Assembly: GCF_018130695.1 (NCBI RefSeq)
Contig: NZ_JAFCJX010000001.1
Location: 186,001 to 250,000 of the forward strand
Origin: Bradyrhizobium jicamae
Lineage (GTDB): Bacteria > Pseudomonadota > Alphaproteobacteria > Rhizobiales > Xanthobacteraceae
Length of the DNA: 64,000 nucleotides
Reading direction: 5' to 3'
Made by a program: the position numbers and the translations under genes. Positions within the stretch are counted from its first letter, which is position 1; every line of letters begins with the position of its first letter. Below are positions 53,135-62,167 of this stretch, one piece after another. The notes beneath the pieces are model-generated. The model was not told the origin of the DNA and did not search any database. It worked only from the letters and a program-made list of their open reading frames with translations.

Positions 53135-53889
53135 CGGTCCGCGACAGTCAGAAAATTCTGGCTGTAGATCCCGTCCGCGGTCTCGCCGGTCTCGACCGCG
53201 ATAAAGAAACGCAAGCCGAGGCGCATCAGCTTCCAGAGCGCAAGACGAATGGCGCTCTTCGTCCCGTGAACGACGGGCGCATCCTCGAAGCAGGCTACCC
53301 GCGCAAATCCACCGGCGCGCAGCACCGCGGCGAGCGATTGACGCGTAAACGCCTGTTCGTGGGTGAAGTCGCCGTAGCGGATGCGGCCGAAGAACGGAGA
53401 TTCGGCGTTGGGCGCGTGGATGATCCATCGACCGCCCGCCTTCAGGACGCGGCTGACCTCGGCCATCAGGCGCAGCAGATCCTGCTTCGTCAAATGCTCG
53501 ATGACGTCGTAGGTCACGACCACGTCGAGGCTCCCGGCTTCCTTCTCGGCAAGCTTTCCGAAGAGATCTCCCTGTTCCACCCCGGCGATACCGAGCCGGT
53601 GCGCGATCGCGACCTGTTCAGCCGAACCGTCGACGCCTTCGAGCCGGAGGTAGCCTGCCTGTCGCGCCGCGAGCAACAGCACGCCGTTGCCGCAACCAAG
53701 GTCGAGAACGGCCGCGTTGCGATCGTGCGGGAAGAACCGACGCACGAGGTCGCGCATGATGACGAGACGCGGCGCCAGATCGGCCTCGGTCACCGGCTCC
53801 GCGCCGAAGCCGCCTGACGAGACGTAGCGCGCATACATGAAGCTGTTGGCGTCCTGGTCAGGCGCCGTTGGCGGCGAGGCTTCCGTCAT
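53131..53889 (-). CDS. SAM-dependent methyltransferase (252 aa)
   Basis: Class I methyltransferase: motif I AVLDLGCGNGVLLLAARQAG, LEGVDGSAEQVAIA, DVVVTYDVIEHL and RVLKAGGRWIIHAPNAES. It is probably a sugar or lipid-intermediate methylase of the polysaccharide cluster. It overlaps the next minus-strand gene by 4 bp (ATGA). The stop TAA is contributed by repeat copy F. Confidence 0.87.
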   Translation of the reverse strand: MTEASPPTAPDQDANSFMYARYVSSGGFGAEPVTEADLAPRLVIMRDLVRRFFPHDRNAAVLDLGCGNGVLLLAARQAGYLRLEGVDGSAEQVAIAHRLGIAGVEQGDLFGKLAEKEAGSLDVVVTYDVIEHLTKQDLLRLMAEVSRVLKAGGRWIIHAPNAESPFFGRIRYGDFTHEQAFTRQSLAAVLRAGGFARVACFEDAPVVHGTKSAIRLALWKLMRLGLRFFIAVETGETADGIYSQNFLTVADR

Positions 53890-55013
53890 GAGAGCTCATT
53901 TGCGTGCGTTGGTGTGAAGGAGGCAGGACTGGCCGGCTCCACTTCGCTTAGGTGAGGAAACTGGGGACGCAGAACCGGACTGCGCGCGATCGCTTCCTTG
54001 AGCCGCGCGGCGTTGTCGTAACCCGAGCTTTGCGCGCGCGAGAGCCCGGCCGCGGCAATGCGCTGCCGCCCCGCCTGATCCGCCAACAATGCGGCTGCCT
54101 TTGCCGCGAGCTCGGCGATATCAGAGAAATAGACCGCCTCGACATCTTCGCGAAAGCTCTGCTCCAGTCGCGAGGCGCGTTCGGCCAGCAGGCAACCACC
54201 GCAAGCCGTGATCTCGAAGGCGCGATGTGACAGCTCTTCCCAATTGTCCTTGGTGATGAAGGAGAGGCTCACCTTCGAAGCCCAGATCGTGGTGCGATAG
54301 AGATCATCCCACGCACCGTCCTCGATCACCTGAAAGAGACCTTCATGGCCGCGCACTGCGCGTTTCCAGCCGTGGCCGAACAGGCTGATGCGGCCGGGCA
54401 GACGCCGGGCCAGCTCCAGCACGAGTTCGGTCCGATGCGGCCTGATGCCGCCACCATCTTTCAGCGCCGTTCCGATGAAGCTGAGATCATATTGCGGTTC
54501 CACCGGTTGCGGCGACGGGAAGTGCCGCGCCGGCGCGAAACCGAAATCGACAATCGAGACCCGGCGCGCACCGGCCAGTTCGTACGGCCGCACGACGCCA
54601 TATTTGGGCGTCATCACCTCGTCGACCAGGGGAATGATGCCCCGGTGCAGTCGCCAGAGCCCTCGCTCGTGCTCGCCCCAGGGATTGTCGTTGTTGAAGA
54701 GCACGACGGCCTTCGCCCGATCCCTCACTGCGCGGAGCGTTGCGGGCTGAACCATCCAGCCCTTGTCGATCCAGAGCACATCGTAAGAACGCTCGGCGCA
54801 AGCTGACCGGATCGCCGCATTGGTGCGCGCGATCGCGGGGCCGATCTGTAGACGCGCGCGCAACTGCCAATCGATCCGCCCTGCCCACCCCCGAAGCCGC
54901 GCCGGCGGCAGGCGGGTGACCTCGGCGCCCAATTGCGCCAGCGCATCGGCACGATCGCGTGCGGTCGTGCCCGGATCATCGTCGCCGATATGGAGGATGG
55001 AGGGCCGTTTCAC
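53886..55013 (-). CDS. CgeB-like / Glyco_trans_1_2 glycosyltransferase (375 aa)
   Basis: N-terminal GT-B half: ILHIGDDDPGTTARDRADAL, VLWIDKGWMVQPATL, FNNDNPWGEHE. C-terminal half: YDLSFIGTALKDGGGIRPHR, FGHGWKRAV, NWEELSHRAFEITACGGCLLAER, the last being the CgeB-type acceptor loop. The start is a GTG at 55013 with GGAGG 8 nt upstream, overlapping the wzx stop (GTGA). Adds a sugar to the repeat unit; specificity unknown. Confidence 0.85.
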   Translation of the reverse strand: MKRPSILHIGDDDPGTTARDRADALAQLGAEVTRLPPARLRGWAGRIDWQLRARLQIGPAIARTNAAIRSACAERSYDVLWIDKGWMVQPATLRAVRDRAKAVVLFNNDNPWGEHERGLWRLHRGIIPLVDEVMTPKYGVVRPYELAGARRVSIVDFGFAPARHFPSPQPVEPQYDLSFIGTALKDGGGIRPHRTELVLELARRLPGRISLFGHGWKRAVRGHEGLFQVIEDGAWDDLYRTTIWASKVSLSFITKDNWEELSHRAFEITACGGCLLAERASRLEQSFREDVEAVYFSDIAELAAKAAALLADQAGRQRIAAAGLSRAQSSGYDNAARLKEAIARSPVLRPQFPHLSEVEPASPASFTPTHANELS

Positions 55014-56407
55014 GTTCGGCCCTCCTGGCGACCAAGCAGGACGCGCGCATGGGCCAGCACTTGCGTGGCGGAGGCTCTGATATTGCCGATCTCACGCGCC
55101 AATCGATTGAATGACAGGCCCAGCCAGCGATTGAGCGCGACGATGACCAGGATCGAGATCGCGGCGTCCCCGATGATGCCGCCGATCAGCACGCCCGGCA
55201 GACCGAACGATTGCACGAGCCCCGCGGCGAGCGTGATGGCCGCCAGCGCGATCGCGAGCGTCGCCACCGCGATCGAGCGCATCGCGTTGACGCTGATCAG
55301 GACCTGAGCGGCGATCCGGCCGGGCAGACTGGCAGCAGACATCAGGAGATAAAGGGCCATCAATCCGTGGAGAAATTCGATCCGCTGATGCGTCCAGATA
55401 TCGAAGATGATCGGCCCGAGCCCGAGCAATAGCAAGGTGACACAGAGCAGAGCCAGCAGCGAGAGCTGGGTCACGACGGCCAACAGGCGCAGCACCTGGC
55501 CGGAATCGCCGCGCCCCGCCGCATGGCTGATCTCCACCCCGACCGGCGCCATCAGGCTGAGGAACAGTTGATCGACCAGCCGCATCGCGGTTGCGTAGAC
55601 GGCATAGATCGCAACCGCGGAGCCGCCGAGGAACGCGCCGAGCACCAGGCGAGGTCCCTGCAGCAACACGCCCTGGGTTGCAAAATTATAGCAGCTGAAG
55701 CCCAGCGCCGGCTTCATCTGATCGCGCAGCCAACGCCAATCCCAGGCCCGCAGGTCAAGTCGCGCCCATGGCGCTGCCTTGCGCGCCTGCCAGGTGACGA
55801 CAGAGAGATCGAGAAATGCGACGGCCGCGCCCAGCGCCGCCAGTTGCACGGGACCTGCGCCGAGGACACCGACGGCAAGGATGGCGGATGCGAGCTCGAT
55901 CAGCTTGGCCCCCGCCGCGATGTTGTAGGCGATGCCATAACTGCCGGTGCAATACAGGACAGCCGCCGTGAAGCCGCGCAAGGTTTCGAACGTGAGCTGC
56001 AAGGCGCCCAAGCCAAGGATCAGCAACAGGCTGGAATGCGGAATATCCGTCAGATTGAGCCAGCCACCGAACGGCAACAGTGCCGCGATGCCCACCAGCG
56101 CGGCCAGGATCGCGGGAAACGGTAACAGCGCGAGATTGTACGACATCTGAAAGCTGCGCTGCGCGCGCGCCAGATCCTGCGCACCGCCGGCCATGATCAG
56201 ATCGTTGCTGGCGGTCGCCACCAGGCCAAGATTGGCGTAGGCGAGGTAGGAGACGAGCGCGGCCATCGTCATCCATTGGCCGTAGAGCTCGACCCCCCAT
56301 TTGGCGATCAAGACCGGCACCAGCAGCACCGCATTGAGTGCCACCGCGACGCGCCAAAGCCCCTGCCCGACGAGCCCGACCGTCAGTCGACGCGTCAAGC
56401 CGGACAT
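55010..56407 (-). CDS. Wzx-type polysaccharide flippase (465 aa)
   Basis: The protein is almost entirely membrane helices (about 12) and fits the MATE/Wzx polysaccharide exporter family. It flips lipid-linked repeat units across the inner membrane. The first helix begins soon after MSGLTRRLTVGLVGQGLWRVAVALNAVLLVPVLI, which supports the ATG at 56407 over a much longer ORF starting at 56719 with a hydrophilic, unlikely leader. It forms a three-gene minus-strand operon with the glycosyltransferase and methyltransferase that follow. Confidence 0.85.
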   Translation of the reverse strand: MSGLTRRLTVGLVGQGLWRVAVALNAVLLVPVLIAKWGVELYGQWMTMAALVSYLAYANLGLVATASNDLIMAGGAQDLARAQRSFQMSYNLALLPFPAILAALVGIAALLPFGGWLNLTDIPHSSLLLILGLGALQLTFETLRGFTAAVLYCTGSYGIAYNIAAGAKLIELASAILAVGVLGAGPVQLAALGAAVAFLDLSVVTWQARKAAPWARLDLRAWDWRWLRDQMKPALGFSCYNFATQGVLLQGPRLVLGAFLGGSAVAIYAVYATAMRLVDQLFLSLMAPVGVEISHAAGRGDSGQVLRLLAVVTQLSLLALLCVTLLLLGLGPIIFDIWTHQRIEFLHGLMALYLLMSAASLPGRIAAQVLISVNAMRSIAVATLAIALAAITLAAGLVQSFGLPGVLIGGIIGDAAISILVIVALNRWLGLSFNRLAREIGNIRASATQVLAHARVLLGRQEGRT

Positions 56408-56625
56408 GGATCTGCGGCCCAACGGGACGGGACGCCTCGAACGTTCATTTGGGACCTCATAAGCCCGCTTTTTAGCCAAGATTCGAGCGAAGGTCGCGGG
56501 TCGGCGATCCTTTACGTTAATTTTTGTGGGCTTAACCGCTAGCTGTTTTGTGGCCTCCCCGTGCCTGCGATTTCGGCTAGAAATGACCCGCACGGCGCGT
56601 TGCCGTAAGCCCTCAAGATCACTCC

Positions 56626-57777
56626 ATGAGCCGTTTGCCGCGTATTCTGCTGGTGGGCAATTACGAGCCCGATCGTCAGCATTCGATGTTGCGCTATGCC
56701 GACTGGCTGGCCGCAGCATTGCAGTCGCGCGGTTACGACGTCGACGTCGTGGCGCCGCCGGTACGACTGCGGCGGCGCGCAGCGGGCGCTACGGCTCGCA
56801 AATGGCTCGGTCTCGTCGACAAGTTCATCCTGTTCACGTCCGCTTTGCGAAAGATCGCGCCGCACTACGATCTGATCCACATCTGCGATCACACCAACGC
56901 GCCCTACGCGCTGGCGCTAGGCGGTCGCCGCGTCAGTCTGACCTGCCACGATCTGATCCCCATCAAGGTGCTGACCGGCGAGATCGCAGGGCAGTCGCTG
57001 CCCCTGACCGGACGACTTTTGCAGCGGCTCGTTCGCTTCGCGTTGAAGCGGATCAAGCACGTGATCCATGTCTCGGAAGCAACCCGCGGGGATTTCCACC
57101 GCCTGATCGGGCAGCCGGCCGGGTCCGAGGCCGTCATCGCCAATCCCGTGATCGGCTTTGGCACCATGACGAAGGATCAGGCGGCCGATGTGTTGAAACA
57201 GGCCGGCCTGCCCACGGATCGCGCCTTTCTGTTCCATATCGGCAGCAATCTCTGGTACAAGAATCGTAGTGGCGTCGTCCGCCTGTTCGGCCTGCTTCGC
57301 CGGAACCGCGAATGGGCCGAGGCGGTTCCAGATGCCTTGATGATCTGCGCGGGTCCACCCTTGCCTGAGACAGTGATTGCCGAAGCGCAGGACTGGCGAG
57401 AGAATCTTGTCATGATCAACGAGCCGTCGCCGGAGCTGATCGAGGCGCTCTACGTGCGCGCCCAGGCCATGCTGTTCCCGTCCCTCGATGAGGGGTTCGG
57501 CTGGCCGATCATCGAGGCCCAGGCGTGCGGCTGCCCGGTCATCACGTCCGATCGCGAGCCGATGCGCAGCGTGGCCGGCCCGGCGTCGCTGCTGATCGAT
57601 CCCACGCAGCCCGAGACGGCGGCGCAGACCATCGCTGGGCGCTGGTCGTGGTTGATGGCGCAGTCGGACGCCGCGCGCGCCCATGCGCGGCTGTTTTCCG
57701 AGGACGCGATCGCAAAACAATATTCCGGCTATGTCGCGGGGCTCGGTGCGATGCGGGCCGAGGATCGCGCGGCATGA
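56626..57777 (+). CDS. Family 4 glycosyltransferase (383 aa)
   Basis: GT-B fold: ILLVGNYEPDRQHSMLRYADWLA at the start, VSLTCHDLIPIK, FHIGSNLWYKNRSGVVRLFGLL for the donor half, and FPSLDEGFGWPIIEAQACGCPVITSD as the family 4 EX7E-type motif. It would extend the lipid-linked repeat unit. The stop overlaps the polymerase start (ATGA). It is divergent from wzx across a 218-bp AT-richer gap. Confidence 0.9.
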   Translation: MSRLPRILLVGNYEPDRQHSMLRYADWLAAALQSRGYDVDVVAPPVRLRRRAAGATARKWLGLVDKFILFTSALRKIAPHYDLIHICDHTNAPYALALGGRRVSLTCHDLIPIKVLTGEIAGQSLPLTGRLLQRLVRFALKRIKHVIHVSEATRGDFHRLIGQPAGSEAVIANPVIGFGTMTKDQAADVLKQAGLPTDRAFLFHIGSNLWYKNRSGVVRLFGLLRRNREWAEAVPDALMICAGPPLPETVIAEAQDWRENLVMINEPSPELIEALYVRAQAMLFPSLDEGFGWPIIEAQACGCPVITSDREPMRSVAGPASLLIDPTQPETAAQTIAGRWSWLMAQSDAARAHARLFSEDAIAKQYSGYVAGLGAMRAEDRAA

Positions 57778-59222
57778 AGCTGCTGGAGATCATTCCAAGG
57801 CTTGGCGTGACGCTGCTGCTCAGCGGCCTCGTGCTGACCTTCTGGCCAACACTTCCCGTCTTCGTCGCGGTGGCGTGCCTCGGCTTTCTGATCGGGTTGG
57901 CCGTGCTCTACGCGGCCGTCGACAATCGCGATGCCGTGCGCATTTCCTGGATTCTCGCGGCGAGCCTGTTGTTCGCCTATGACGGCGGATCGGTTTCGAC
58001 GTACCTGAATGCGAGTTCGGCCGAAGACTTCGCGATCATGGCCAAGGACCGTCCGATCGAGCTGATCTCGGCGGCGCTCGCCCTGGCGAATGTAATCTGC
58101 GGCCTGCTGCTCATCGCCGGCCGCTTCGAAAGCTCCGCGGTGCGCACGATCGGTGAAACGACGACCGAGGGGTGGTTTTCGCTCGCGCTGACCTTGGCGG
58201 GGCTGGCGCTGATTGCTGCGGCCTATCTGGTCGGCGACCTCGGATACATGGGCATTCAAACCGACGCAGCGGGCCGCATCTCGGTGTTGGGTGCGGCGGC
58301 CAATCTGATTGAAGGCCCTCTCGCAGGCATCGCCGGCTACATGGTCGCACGCGGCCGCCGGCCGGTGACCCGCCCGTTCTACGCCATCGTCGTCGTGCTG
58401 CTGGCGCTTGCGGTGGTTCCGGCCGGCCGCCGCGCCATCATCCTGATCCTGCTCGTTGCCACCCTCGGATTTGCGTTCGGCGGCGGCTTGCGGCGGCTGA
58501 CGCTGTCGCAGAAGGTGATCGGCGTTCTCGCAGGCGGCGCGTTTGCCTATGTGATGAGCTCGTTCTTCTTTGCGTTACGCCTGGCGGGATGGGAGCTTGG
58601 GAATAACGCGCCATTGCTCGATCAGCTTGGACTTGGCGCGGAGTTCATGTTCTCGCCCTCGCTGCAGGAACGCTTCACGACGCTGTTCTACGACAACGTT
58701 CGCGAACGCACCTTTGTCCTCGGATACCTCGCGGACCTGATGGAAGCCGTCGGCAAATCCGCGCCGCTCTACGGCGAGGCGCTGCTCTATTATGTGCGCC
58801 TGGGGATTCCCTCGATCCTCGATCCGGGGAAGGATCAAATCCTCGCCTATCAAATGATGGAGAGCCTTGTCCATCCCAAGCTCGGCCTTCCCGTCATCGA
58901 CCAGGCCAACACAATTCTGACCGACGGGATGACCGACTTCGGCATTGCCGGCGCGGTGCTTTACGCCGCAGCGATCGTGCTGGTGTTGCGCGGCTCGATC
59001 TGGGCCATTCAGAAGGTGAGCGCGCCGATCACGGTAATGTTCGGCATCTTCGCCATCATCCACATGACGCTGAAGCCCGAACTGACGCTCGATGAATATC
59101 TGGTGCCGCTGCGCAACCTCGCGGTCCTGCTTCCGGTTCTCTGGATCATCGAGACCATGACCGGCTCCTTCACATCGCCGGCCCGTCACGACCTTCCGTT
59201 CAAGGCGCCGAAGGCGCGATGA
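57774..59222 (+). CDS. Wzy-like polysaccharide polymerase (482 aa)
   Basis: Integral membrane protein with about 11 helices and one larger periplasmic loop (about 285-385, LGNNAPLLDQLGLGAEFMFSPSLQERF), as in Wzy/O-antigen polymerases. Identification is by topology and position, since Wzy sequences diverge widely. The ATG at 57774 overlaps the TGA of the preceding gene; a longer ORF start at 57525 lies inside that gene out of frame. It would join repeat units after flipping. Confidence 0.78.
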   Translation: MKLLEIIPRLGVTLLLSGLVLTFWPTLPVFVAVACLGFLIGLAVLYAAVDNRDAVRISWILAASLLFAYDGGSVSTYLNASSAEDFAIMAKDRPIELISAALALANVICGLLLIAGRFESSAVRTIGETTTEGWFSLALTLAGLALIAAAYLVGDLGYMGIQTDAAGRISVLGAAANLIEGPLAGIAGYMVARGRRPVTRPFYAIVVVLLALAVVPAGRRAIILILLVATLGFAFGGGLRRLTLSQKVIGVLAGGAFAYVMSSFFFALRLAGWELGNNAPLLDQLGLGAEFMFSPSLQERFTTLFYDNVRERTFVLGYLADLMEAVGKSAPLYGEALLYYVRLGIPSILDPGKDQILAYQMMESLVHPKLGLPVIDQANTILTDGMTDFGIAGAVLYAAAIVLVLRGSIWAIQKVSAPITVMFGIFAIIHMTLKPELTLDEYLVPLRNLAVLLPVLWIIETMTGSFTSPARHDLPFKAPKAR

Positions 59223-59248
59223 AATCCGAGCGCACTGTGATTGCGCTT

Positions 59249-59339
59249 TGAGAGCATGATCCGGAAAAGTGTGAAGCGGTTTCCCTCGCAACAAACGCGG
59301 AACGCGTTTGCGCGGAGATCATGCTCAAACAAAGAGCTA
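59249..59339 (-). repeat. Mosaic palindromic intergenic repeat, copy G
   Basis: GAGCATGATCCGGAAAAGTG, GTGAAGCGG, a hairpin ACAAACGCG-GAA-CGCGTTTG and the ATCATGCTCAAACAAAGAGCTA end are present. The usual AGCGCGATGA arm is missing on the right but AGCGCAC...TTGCGCTTTG (59229-59250) flanks the left side, as if the arm had moved. The end CTA is the stop codon of the minus-strand gene at 59337. Confidence 0.85.
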
Positions 59340-60272
59340 CAGCACAGCCGGATCGCGCGCCTTGGTGACTTCGCTGGGAAACGCCTCACCGATCCCGCGC
59401 ACCGTGCCGGCCCGCGTCGCGGAGCTGCCCGCCAACGATTTGGCGCCACGTCGCGGACGCAGCAGCCGGCGTACGCCGTTGCTGAGGTAGTACTTGATCG
59501 CGTCCACCAGATGGTTTCGCTGCGCTGGGCTGGTCAGCAATGCCGCGAAGCCGCCGGCGCTCGCGCGCTTGCCATCCGCCCGCACACGCGCCGCGGAGGT
59601 GAGACAAACCCGCAGGCCCGCAGCCCACGTGGCGCGTCCCAGCTCGACATCGGACATGAACAGGAAGTAGCGCTCGTCCAGCCCCTCGATCTGATCCCAC
59701 AGCGTTCGTCGAATGAGGACGCAAGACGATTGGACCCAGTCGATATCGACGGATCCCTGCGCGCTTCGAACGAGCGTTTCGGCGATGTGAGGCTCCTTCG
59801 CCGGCCCCTGCCGGAGGCGCCGGTCGACCTGTTCGAGCAAGGTCGGGAAGCTGCGCGCGGTTTCCACCGGCGTTCCGTCGTCACTGAACTGCAAGGGCGC
59901 CAGCACGCCGATCGAGGGATCGGCGTCGGCAATGGCAATCAGCTTCTCGAGCGTGTCCGCCTGGTCCCAGATGATGTCGGGATTGCACAGCACGACGTAT
60001 CGCGTGCGGGGAAGCGAACGAACGCCGAGATTGCAGCCCTTGGTGTAGCCAAGGTTGGACGCGGGCTCGACCAGCAGAACCTTGCCGGCCGCCTCGGCGA
60101 GGAGCCGCCGCTCACCAGCGTCGACCGAGTTCTCGACCACCACGGTCGCAGCCGCCGCAGCCGCGCTCTGACGCGCAAGGCTGCGCAGGCCGTCCAGAAG
60201 ACGGGGCGCCTTGAAATAATTGACGATCACAATCGCCGCGATCGGCACTTGGGTTTGCAGAGAGGGCCCCAT
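59337..60272 (-). CDS. Family 2 glycosyltransferase, rhamnosyltransferase-like (311 aa)
   Basis: GT-A domain: AIVIVNYFKAPRLLDGLRSLA, VVENSVD, NLGYTKGCNLGVRSLPRTRYVVLCNPDI (DXD-type NPD) and WVQSSCVLIRRTLWDQIEGLDERYFLFMSDVELG. The C-terminal 80 residues are basic. An AGGGA lies 6 nt before the ATG at 60272; an in-frame ATG at 60278 sits right next to it. The preceding gene stops at 60282, so they are an operon. The stop TAG lies within repeat copy G. Confidence 0.88.
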   Translation of the reverse strand: MGPSLQTQVPIAAIVIVNYFKAPRLLDGLRSLARQSAAAAAATVVVENSVDAGERRLLAEAAGKVLLVEPASNLGYTKGCNLGVRSLPRTRYVVLCNPDIIWDQADTLEKLIAIADADPSIGVLAPLQFSDDGTPVETARSFPTLLEQVDRRLRQGPAKEPHIAETLVRSAQGSVDIDWVQSSCVLIRRTLWDQIEGLDERYFLFMSDVELGRATWAAGLRVCLTSAARVRADGKRASAGGFAALLTSPAQRNHLVDAIKYYLSNGVRRLLRPRRGAKSLAGSSATRAGTVRGIGEAFPSEVTKARDPAVL

Positions 60273-60281
60273 TTTCATTCC

Positions 60282-61415
60282 CTACACACGCCTCGCCGCG
60301 TCCTTCATTCCAATCACCCGGGCAAATGCGACCGCAAGCCGATCACCCGACAGGCGTGGATTTGGGCACATTCGCCAACGCCCCGCCGCCGCCAGATAGC
60401 CGCTTCGTGCTGCCGCCACAGTCCCCAACGCGTTCTCAATCTCGTCTAACGTTCCTTCACCAAGACTTATCATAGAGCTCACGTCTGTAACAAATTCAAG
60501 TATACCCAAGTTTTTGGTAACCATAACAGGCTTCCCATGCCAAAGCGCCTCGAGCGGCGTCAAGCCAAAGGATTCGAACCTGGTGGGACAGGCAAAAACG
60601 TCGATTTGCTCGTAGAAATCGTCCCGTTTCTGGCCGCGTAGCGGCCCGAGGAAGACGATCTTCTCGGGCCTGGGGGATATGGCAGCCATGCGCAAAACCC
60701 GCGCATGATACCGCTCAGACCCCGGCCGAGGCTCGCCGGCAATGTGAAGTTCGGCCTCGAGGTTACCTTTGGCCTGCCAGGCCGTGAACGCGGCCACGAG
60801 GTCTGCGAGCCCCTTGCGGGGAGCGATCTCGGCCATGAAGCCGAACCGGATCGGGCCGGACCGCGGTGCCGCGGCGGGACCAAGTTGGGGCCCCAGAAAC
60901 GGCTCCGGGATCACGATCGCCTTCCGATCGAACAGCGGCGCCAGCAGCGAGGCGCGTCGCTCCAGGTCCGAGGAAAACACGATCTGGTCGCTCATCGCCA
61001 GCAGCGACAGTTCCGCGGTCACGAGATAGGGAAATTTCTTCAGGTCCCGCCACCGCTTGAACTCCGCACGGGCAAGATTGCCCTTGGGCGTATAGACCAG
61101 CCGCACGCCCTTCCGGCGGGCTTGCGCGCCGATCAGCCAGGCGGTGCGATTCCAGGCGCCCGCGATCAGAACGCAGTCATAGGCCGCGACATCAAGGGCG
61201 CCGATCTCCGGCCGGCCGGGCGCCGGCGCAGCGGGCAACGCCTGCAATGCGCCCGCATCGGGCACAAAGCCGTCCCTGCTGAAGACGTCGAGGCGGATGC
61301 CAAGCTTGTCCAGCTCGCGCGCGAGCAACAGGATGCTCTCGGGCACGCCGCCGAAGCCCAGCGAGAAGCGGTGCGCGACGACGAGCAGCGAGGTGCCCTT
61401 CGCGCCCGGAATCAT
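60282..61415 (-). CDS. Family 4 glycosyltransferase (377 aa)
   Basis: GT-B fold: LLVVAHRFSLGFGGVPESILLLARELDKLG, VLIAGAWNRTAWLIGAQARRKGVRLVYTPKGNLA, FGFMAEIAPRKGLADLVAAF and FACPTRFESFGLTPLEALWHGKPVMVT, the family 4 signature. The ATG at 61415 overlaps the upstream TGA (ATGA); a GTG at 61424 is in frame. Part of the minus-strand ExoP-type operon. Donor sugar unknown. Confidence 0.9.
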   Translation of the reverse strand: MIPGAKGTSLLVVAHRFSLGFGGVPESILLLARELDKLGIRLDVFSRDGFVPDAGALQALPAAPAPGRPEIGALDVAAYDCVLIAGAWNRTAWLIGAQARRKGVRLVYTPKGNLARAEFKRWRDLKKFPYLVTAELSLLAMSDQIVFSSDLERRASLLAPLFDRKAIVIPEPFLGPQLGPAAAPRSGPIRFGFMAEIAPRKGLADLVAAFTAWQAKGNLEAELHIAGEPRPGSERYHARVLRMAAISPRPEKIVFLGPLRGQKRDDFYEQIDVFACPTRFESFGLTPLEALWHGKPVMVTKNLGILEFVTDVSSMISLGEGTLDEIENALGTVAAARSGYLAAAGRWRMCPNPRLSGDRLAVAFARVIGMKDAARRV

Positions 61416-62167
61416 CGCTTCCACGGCCGCTGATCCTCGCGCGGGATGCCGGGCACGGCGACATACGGCAAACGAATCGCGAGCTCCTGCGAGAACCGCC
61501 GCCGGTTAGGCTCGGACACCGATGCAAGCCGCGCCAGGATCCGATCCCGGTTCGCCGGGTTGGTGTTGGCAAAGATCGCCGCCGCCTCCTGATGGAGGTC
61601 GTTCTCGACCAGTGCTGCGAATTCATCGAGCACGTCGTCCGCGAGCTCGGCGTCCAGCGCCGGCAGCATCGCCAGCGTCACGGGATTGCGCTTGAGCGAG
61701 ATCCAGCCCTCGTGCGGACCGAGGCGATACGACATGCGCAGATATTCGAGATGATCGGACTTGTACCCCACCGCGGCGTTCTCGATCGAGAACAGCACCA
61801 GCCAGAGGTACGGGTCGGACGGAATGAAATGCAGCGCCTCGCGCAAGCTTTGCCGGAGCGACGTCAGCCTTGCATCGGCAAGGTCGGTTCGGGTGGACGC
61901 AGCCGCCTCTTCATAGAGCACCAGCCGCATGATCGCTTCTGCGCGCTTGGTCGCGGCACGACCCGGATCAAACGAGCCCGTCGCCTCGATCTCCGCCAGC
62001 CGGCCCTCGATCACGTCAGCCTTGGCCGGCACACCCGAAATCAGGCGGCCGGCGAGACGCTCGGCGGGAGCTGTGCGCGAGAGGATCGGAAAGGTGAGGA
62101 TCGTCCATCCCAGCAGGACGCAACCCGCGCCCACAGTCGCCAGTCGGAGAAGACCTGACCGTTTCAT
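61412..62167 (-). CDS. Single-TM protein of an uncharacterised polysaccharide-locus family (251 aa)
   Basis: An N-terminal membrane helix (LLRLATVGAGCVLLGWTILTFPIL) anchors a helical extracytoplasmic domain with IPSDPYLWLVLFSIENAAVG, LRMSYRLGPHEGWISLKRNP and ANRDRILARLASVSEPNRRRF. The architecture and the P-x-LWL and L(R/K)M-Y motifs are shared with the protein at 15519-16214. The ATG at 62167 is immediately after the ExoP-type stop. Position directly after the co-polymerase gene suggests a partner in chain-length control or export, unproven. Confidence 0.72.
   Translation of the reverse strand: MKRSGLLRLATVGAGCVLLGWTILTFPILSRTAPAERLAGRLISGVPAKADVIEGRLAEIEATGSFDPGRAATKRAEAIMRLVLYEEAAASTRTDLADARLTSLRQSLREALHFIPSDPYLWLVLFSIENAAVGYKSDHLEYLRMSYRLGPHEGWISLKRNPVTLAMLPALDAELADDVLDEFAALVENDLHQEAAAIFANTNPANRDRILARLASVSEPNRRRFSQELAIRLPYVAVPGIPREDQRPWKR

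Noticed and set aside
55010..56719. Longer wzx reading frame starting at 56719
   Set aside because: The extra 104 residues are hydrophilic and Arg-rich, overlap the divergent promoter and the 5' end of the opposite gene, and would precede the first membrane helix of a flippase.
57525..59222. Longer wzy reading frame starting at 57525
   Set aside because: The extra part lies out of frame inside the glycosyltransferase gene; the ATGA overlap at 57774 gives a normal coupled start.
5129..59339. Repeat copies as insertion sequences
   Set aside because: Each is about 85-130 bp, carries no transposase and shows no consistent target duplication; they fit small palindromic repeats better.
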